DNA from: Gammaproteobacteria bacterium
GTDB taxonomy: Bacteria > Pseudomonadota > Gammaproteobacteria > Chromatiales > Chromatiaceae
NCBI GenBank assembly: GCA_030621975.1
Contig: JAUXGQ010000044.1
Span: forward strand, 1 to 8,440
Reading direction: 5' to 3'
Length of the DNA stretch: 8,440 bases
Shown: positions 6,368-8,440 of the stretch, piece by piece
How positions within the stretch are numbered: the first letter of the stretch is position 1
How the letters are laid out: every line of letters starts with the position of its first letter
Notes under the pieces: generated by a model
The model's input: the letters and a program-made list of their open reading frames with translations, nothing else
The model's database searches: none
What the model was told of the DNA's origin: nothing
Position numbers and translations under genes: made by a program

Positions 6368-7015
6368 ATGAAACTCCTAACTTCCCGCGTCTGGTTATAT
6401 CGTTCTTGCCTAGTCAGCGCCCTGGCGGGCGCCATGGTACTCAGCGGCTGCGGTTCGCTCAGCGAAAAGGAATGCCACAACGCCAACTGGCACATGATCG
6501 GCTACGAGGACGGCGCCGCGGGCAGACCGGCGGCGCGTCTGGGCGAACACCGGGAGGCGTGTTCCGAATACGGTATCACCCCTGATCTTCAGGCCTATCG
6601 CCGGGGTCGGGGTGAAGGCCTGCGCGAGTACTGCCAGCCCCGGCGCGCCTACCAACTGGGCCGTAACGGAAGCGGCTATCCCCACGCCTGTCCGGCCGAG
6701 TTGGAAGATGCGTTGAGGACAGCCTATCGCGACGGGAGAAAAATCCACGAACTGGAGTCGGAAATCGGTGGTATTCAGCGTACCCTGCAGCGAAAGGAAA
6801 ACGAATTGCGGCACATCGAAAAGACCCAGATCAGTCACCAGGCCGAGATCATCGGCCCGAACACCAGCGGCTCGCGACGGGTACAGCTGCTCGCAGAAAC
6901 CTGGGACCTCGTCAAACGCAAAGACGCCGTCGAGGACGAGATTTACGAGCTCGAGTCAAGGATAGGCACCAGGCGTGAGGATTTGGGCGAGCTGATATCT
7001 ACCACCCAGTACTGA
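6368..7015 (+). CDS. DUF2799-family lipoprotein with C-terminal coiled coil, 215 aa
   Basis: The N-terminus is a lipoprotein signal: basic start, hydrophobic core (CLVSALAGAMV) and lipobox LSGC with the lipidated cysteine at C28. The +2 residue is Gly rather than Asp, so the outer membrane is the likely destination. Residues 36-109 show the DUF2799 pattern: C-x4-W-x2-IGYEDG (36-49), H-x3-C (61-65), YRRGRGEGLREYC (77-89), a later Gly-Ser-Gly-Tyr and a final CP (108-109). The fixed cysteines could form disulfides in the periplasm. The last hundred residues are highly charged and heptad-like in two blocks (about 124-160 and 178-208), probably a coiled coil. The biochemical role of the family is unknown to me; a cell-envelope role is inferred. 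The start at 6368 is supported by AGGTG just upstream and by the complete signal peptide. It appears to be transcribed alone. Confidence 0.87.
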   Translation: MKLLTSRVWLYRSCLVSALAGAMVLSGCGSLSEKECHNANWHMIGYEDGAAGRPAARLGEHREACSEYGITPDLQAYRRGRGEGLREYCQPRRAYQLGRNGSGYPHACPAELEDALRTAYRDGRKIHELESEIGGIQRTLQRKENELRHIEKTQISHQAEIIGPNTSGSRRVQLLAETWDLVKRKDAVEDEIYELESRIGTRREDLGELISTTQY

Positions 7016-7023
7016 CCATTGCG

Positions 7024-7042
7024 CGACGGGCTGCCCGCGTCG
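7024..7042 (+). terminator. Weak hairpin after the lipoprotein gene
   Basis: CGACG (7024-7028) pairs with CGTCG (7038-7042), and the inner GG pairs with CC with one bulge. It begins nine bases after the stop. No T-run follows, so intrinsic termination is uncertain. Confidence 0.3.
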
Positions 7043-7130
7043 GTCTAGCCCGGATATTTCACCAGGGTTCGGATTTTTGGGTCGATCTGGCGAAGCAGGT
7101 TGGACGATCGGCCGTAATCAACAGGAAACC

Positions 7131-7136
7131 TATACT
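7131..7136 (+). promoter_or_regulatory. Possible -10 box (TATACT) for the 78-aa gene
   Basis: TATACT lies 71 bases before the preferred start at 7208 and just before the 22-bp tandem repeat, which would then cover the transcript start and 5' leader. No good -35 is seen at normal spacing; TTGGAC at 7100 is too far. Confidence 0.3.
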
Positions 7137-7143
7137 TCACGGT

Positions 7144-7187
7144 GCTGTAACCTCAGTGTGCGACGGCTGTAACATCAATGTGCGAAA
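7144..7187 (+). repeat. 22-bp tandem direct repeat, two units, upstream of the 78-aa gene
   Basis: Unit 1 (7144-7165) and unit 2 (7166-7187) share GCTGTAACNTCANTGTGCGA, with 18 of 22 bases identical. Their spacing of two helical turns would put two protein sites on one face of the DNA, as in an operator. The alternative is a remnant of the repeated end of an IS21-type element; no transposase is nearby. Confidence 0.65.
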
Positions 7188-7207
7188 CGACAGAGAGGAT
7201 GAGAAAA

Positions 7208-7444
7208 ATGAAACTTGACGCCAAAACGTTGCATGTACTGGGGGAATCACTGGACAAACACCACGTACCAGTCGAGAGTCGCACGATCCTGTGCATCATC
7301 GACGATGTTCACTATCGGCTCGACGAGGGCGGGTGCTGGCGCTTCGCCGAGGCTCCGGATGATGACATGGGGTGGACCAGGTGCACTCCTCCCGTTGCTC
7401 TAAAGGGTCTGTTCCAGGGCGGCCACGCCGCACAGGCAATCTGA
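7208..7444 (+). CDS. Small hypothetical protein, 78 aa
   Basis: No family is recognised. The protein is soluble and mixed in charge. It has a predicted N-terminal helix (AKTLHVLGESLDKHH), a central strand-like stretch (RTILCIIDDVHYRLDEGGCWRF) and three cysteines (C29, C43, C59). There is no signal peptide or membrane segment. The ATG at 7208 is chosen because AGAGG lies nine bases upstream. In-frame ATGs at 7199 and 7178 have poorer signals, and the latter lies inside the tandem repeat. The 3' end faces the nitroreductase gene across a strong hairpin. The 22-bp direct repeats just upstream suggest dedicated control. The good start site and protein-like composition support a real gene, but it could be narrowly distributed. 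Confidence 0.62.
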   Translation: MKLDAKTLHVLGESLDKHHVPVESRTILCIIDDVHYRLDEGGCWRFAEAPDDDMGWTRCTPPVALKGLFQGGHAAQAI

Positions 7445-7464
7445 CCGCGCCGCCAGGAGCGGCC

Positions 7465-7488
7465 CAGGGCGGGGTTGCCCCCGCCCTG
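7465..7488. terminator. Strong hairpin between convergent genes
   Basis: CAGGGCGGGG (7465-7474) pairs perfectly over ten bases with CCCCGCCCTG (7479-7488) around the loop TTGC. It lies 21 bases after the 78-aa gene and 26 bases beyond the nitroreductase stop, so it could end both transcripts. Neither strand shows a T-run after the stem. Confidence 0.6.
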
Positions 7489-7514
7489 AACATGCTGCCT
7501 GCGGGCCGGGCTAG

Positions 7515-8117
7515 TTAGAACCCATTCTCGACCAACACCTCATCCAGTAGGAGCTGACCGGGCCTGGGCCACGCATCCTTGATGCCCTTGCCGATCGCGA
7601 TCATGAAGGCAATATCATGGTCGTCGGGAAGGTTGAGGATCTTCGCAACCGCATCGTAATCGAAGCCATCCATGGGACAACTGTCGTAGCCGAGTTCCTT
7701 GGCCATCAGCATGATCGTTTGTCCGGCCAGACCGCAGGAGCGCATGCCTTCGTCGCGTATGACCTGCGGCTTGCCCCTGTAATAATCGTCTATTGCCGGT
7801 ATCAAAAAATCCTGCACCTCCTGTGGAGCATTGCGCCAGTAGCGTTTGGGCTCCCGCGACCATGCCGTGTTGTCGAAGCACAGCACCAGCAACTCAGAGG
7901 CATCTGTCACCTGAGCCTGGTCCCAGGCCACGGCACGGATCGCCTTGCGCTGCCGGGGGTCCGTGACCCGCACAAATCGCCAGTTCTGAATATTGAACGC
8001 CGTGGGCGCCAGAATGGCGTGTTCCATCAGGCTGCGGAAGGCCTCCTCCGGCATCCGATGCTCCGGGTCGTACCATTTGATCGCGCGCCGCGCACGCACC
8101 GCTTCGCTCACTTGCAT
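7515..8117 (-). CDS. Nitroreductase-family FMN oxidoreductase, 200 aa
   Basis: This is a complete small nitroreductase-fold protein of normal length. An N-terminal RARR (residues 8-11) would contact the FMN phosphate, and KWYDP follows. LAPTAFNIQNWRFV (36-49) is the typical (S/A)PS-x-x-N-x-Q-P/NW-x-F segment. GLAGQTIMLMAKELGYDSCPMDGFD (129-153) is the C-terminal FMN-binding helix and loop. The protein should be a cytoplasmic homodimer using NAD(P)H to reduce nitro compounds, quinones or similar electrophiles; the natural substrate is not evident. Resemblance is to the MhqN/YdjA-like branch rather than to the larger NfsB type. The start at 8117 is chosen for AAGGAG six bases before it; a GTG at 8144 adds nine residues without a ribosome site. 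It faces the 78-aa gene across a hairpin and has its own 5' region next to repeat elements. No regulator gene is adjacent. Confidence 0.9.
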   Translation of the reverse strand: MQVSEAVRARRAIKWYDPEHRMPEEAFRSLMEHAILAPTAFNIQNWRFVRVTDPRQRKAIRAVAWDQAQVTDASELLVLCFDNTAWSREPKRYWRNAPQEVQDFLIPAIDDYYRGKPQVIRDEGMRSCGLAGQTIMLMAKELGYDSCPMDGFDYDAVAKILNLPDDHDIAFMIAIGKGIKDAWPRPGQLLLDEVLVENGF

Positions 8118-8199
8118 ACCTGTCTCCTTCTGTTTCATCGGCACAGAGTCGATTAATATCTATGCCCGCTTTAGCCGAATACGAAGGATACCAGGTAAT

Positions 8200-8273
8200 G
8201 TAGGCTGGGGCTTACCCCAGCTTCGCTGCGTAGCGGCCCGCAAAAAAAAAAGCTGGGGGGAGCCCCAGCCTAC
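8200..8273. repeat. 74-bp nested palindromic repeat with an A10 run
   Basis: GTAGGCTGGGGCT (8200-8212) is perfectly inverted as AGCCCCAGCCTAC (8261-8273). Inside it, CCCCAGCTT (8215-8223) pairs with AAGCTGGGG (8250-8258). Each arm can also fold alone (GCTGGGG-CTTA-CCCCAGC and GCTGGGG-GGAG-CCCCAGC), so one long hairpin or two short ones can form. A run of ten A lies at 8242-8251. It is probably a non-autonomous repeat element and ends at the CTAG that precedes the MITE. Confidence 0.8.
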
Positions 8274-8277
8274 CTAG

Positions 8278-8436
8278 GAGCCTGTCCGGGAATAGAGAAC
8301 CTACTGCGGAAAAGCCATTTCGGCCAGATTTCCCGATCATTTTCGTTAAATAGAACGGGCTATTCGCCTCAAATGATCGAAAAATCTGACTCAAAATGGC
8401 TTTCCCTCGCGACGGCCCCTATTCTCGGACAGGCTC
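8278..8436. mobile_element. MITE, copy 2 (159 bp), inverted relative to copy 1
   Basis: The ends are GAGCCTGTCCGGGAATAG (8278-8295) and its inverse (8419-8436), with one mismatch. It is flanked on both sides by CTAG (8274-8277 and 8437-8440), a probable 4-bp target duplication. Read on the minus strand it aligns almost end to end with copy 1, with most differences in the central region and in the 18 or so bases inside one end. It carries no coding capacity. Confidence 0.9.
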
Positions 8437-8440
8437 CTAG

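Larger units (their letters stand above)
8118..8440. other. Nitroreductase 5' region followed by stacked repeats, no gene
   Basis: Bases 8118-8199 hold the nitroreductase leader and presumably its promoter. AT-rich TAGATATTAATC on the minus strand (about 8152-8163) is a possible -10 area without a clear -35. The rest is the palindromic repeat at 8200-8273 and the second MITE. Open frames here run through the repeats and are not genes. Confidence 0.6.

Noticed and set aside
7144..7187. CRISPR array
   Set aside because: There are only two adjoining units and no spacers, so it is a tandem repeat.
8118..8144. GTG start nine codons upstream for the nitroreductase
   Set aside because: There is no ribosome site before it, while AAGGAG lies six bases before the ATG at 8117.
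5194..8436. Composite transposon
   Set aside because: The flanking elements are short MITEs with no transposase, each with its own CTAG-type flanks, so separate insertions are simpler.

Overview
This is a GC-rich window with dense coding on both strands, most likely from a sulfur-metabolising gammaproteobacterium. That assignment is an inference from a YeeE/YedE–TusA sulfur-transport pair, a DUF2799 lipoprotein and enterobacterial/pseudomonad-style REP-like and MITE-like repeats. No rRNA, tRNA, CRISPR array or intact transposase was seen.

Left part (1-5180), all on the minus strand. In transcription order it holds a large GT-C (ArnT/PMT-like) membrane glycosyltransferase, a 496-residue YeeE/YedE-type sulfur-species transporter, a TusA-family sulfurtransferase with an intact CPxP motif, two small single-pass membrane proteins (65 and 77 aa) that resemble each other, and the N-terminal 231 residues of an FAD oxidoreductase (UDP-galactopyranose mutase/protoporphyrinogen-oxidase-like) that runs off the left edge. 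The transporter, sulfurtransferase and two small proteins form a plausible sulfur-import module: the transporter would bring in thiosulfate or a related species and the TusA-like carrier would take up the sulfur. The two small proteins have no function I recognise and are the best candidate for something undescribed. The glycosyltransferase and FAD enzyme on either side look like parts of a surface-glycan pathway.

Right part (5194-8440). Two inverted copies of a ~159-bp palindromic MITE, each with CTAG-type flanks, bracket about 3 kb. This segment holds a guanylate-kinase-like protein whose Walker A lysine is missing (minus), a DUF2799 lipoprotein with a coiled-coil tail (plus), a 78-aa orphan protein preceded by a 22-bp tandem direct repeat (plus), and a nitroreductase (minus). 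A strong hairpin separates the last two, which converge. A second palindromic repeat (8200-8273) abuts the right-hand MITE. The 5952-6367 gap holds a possible promoter and a REP-like hairpin but no convincing gene.
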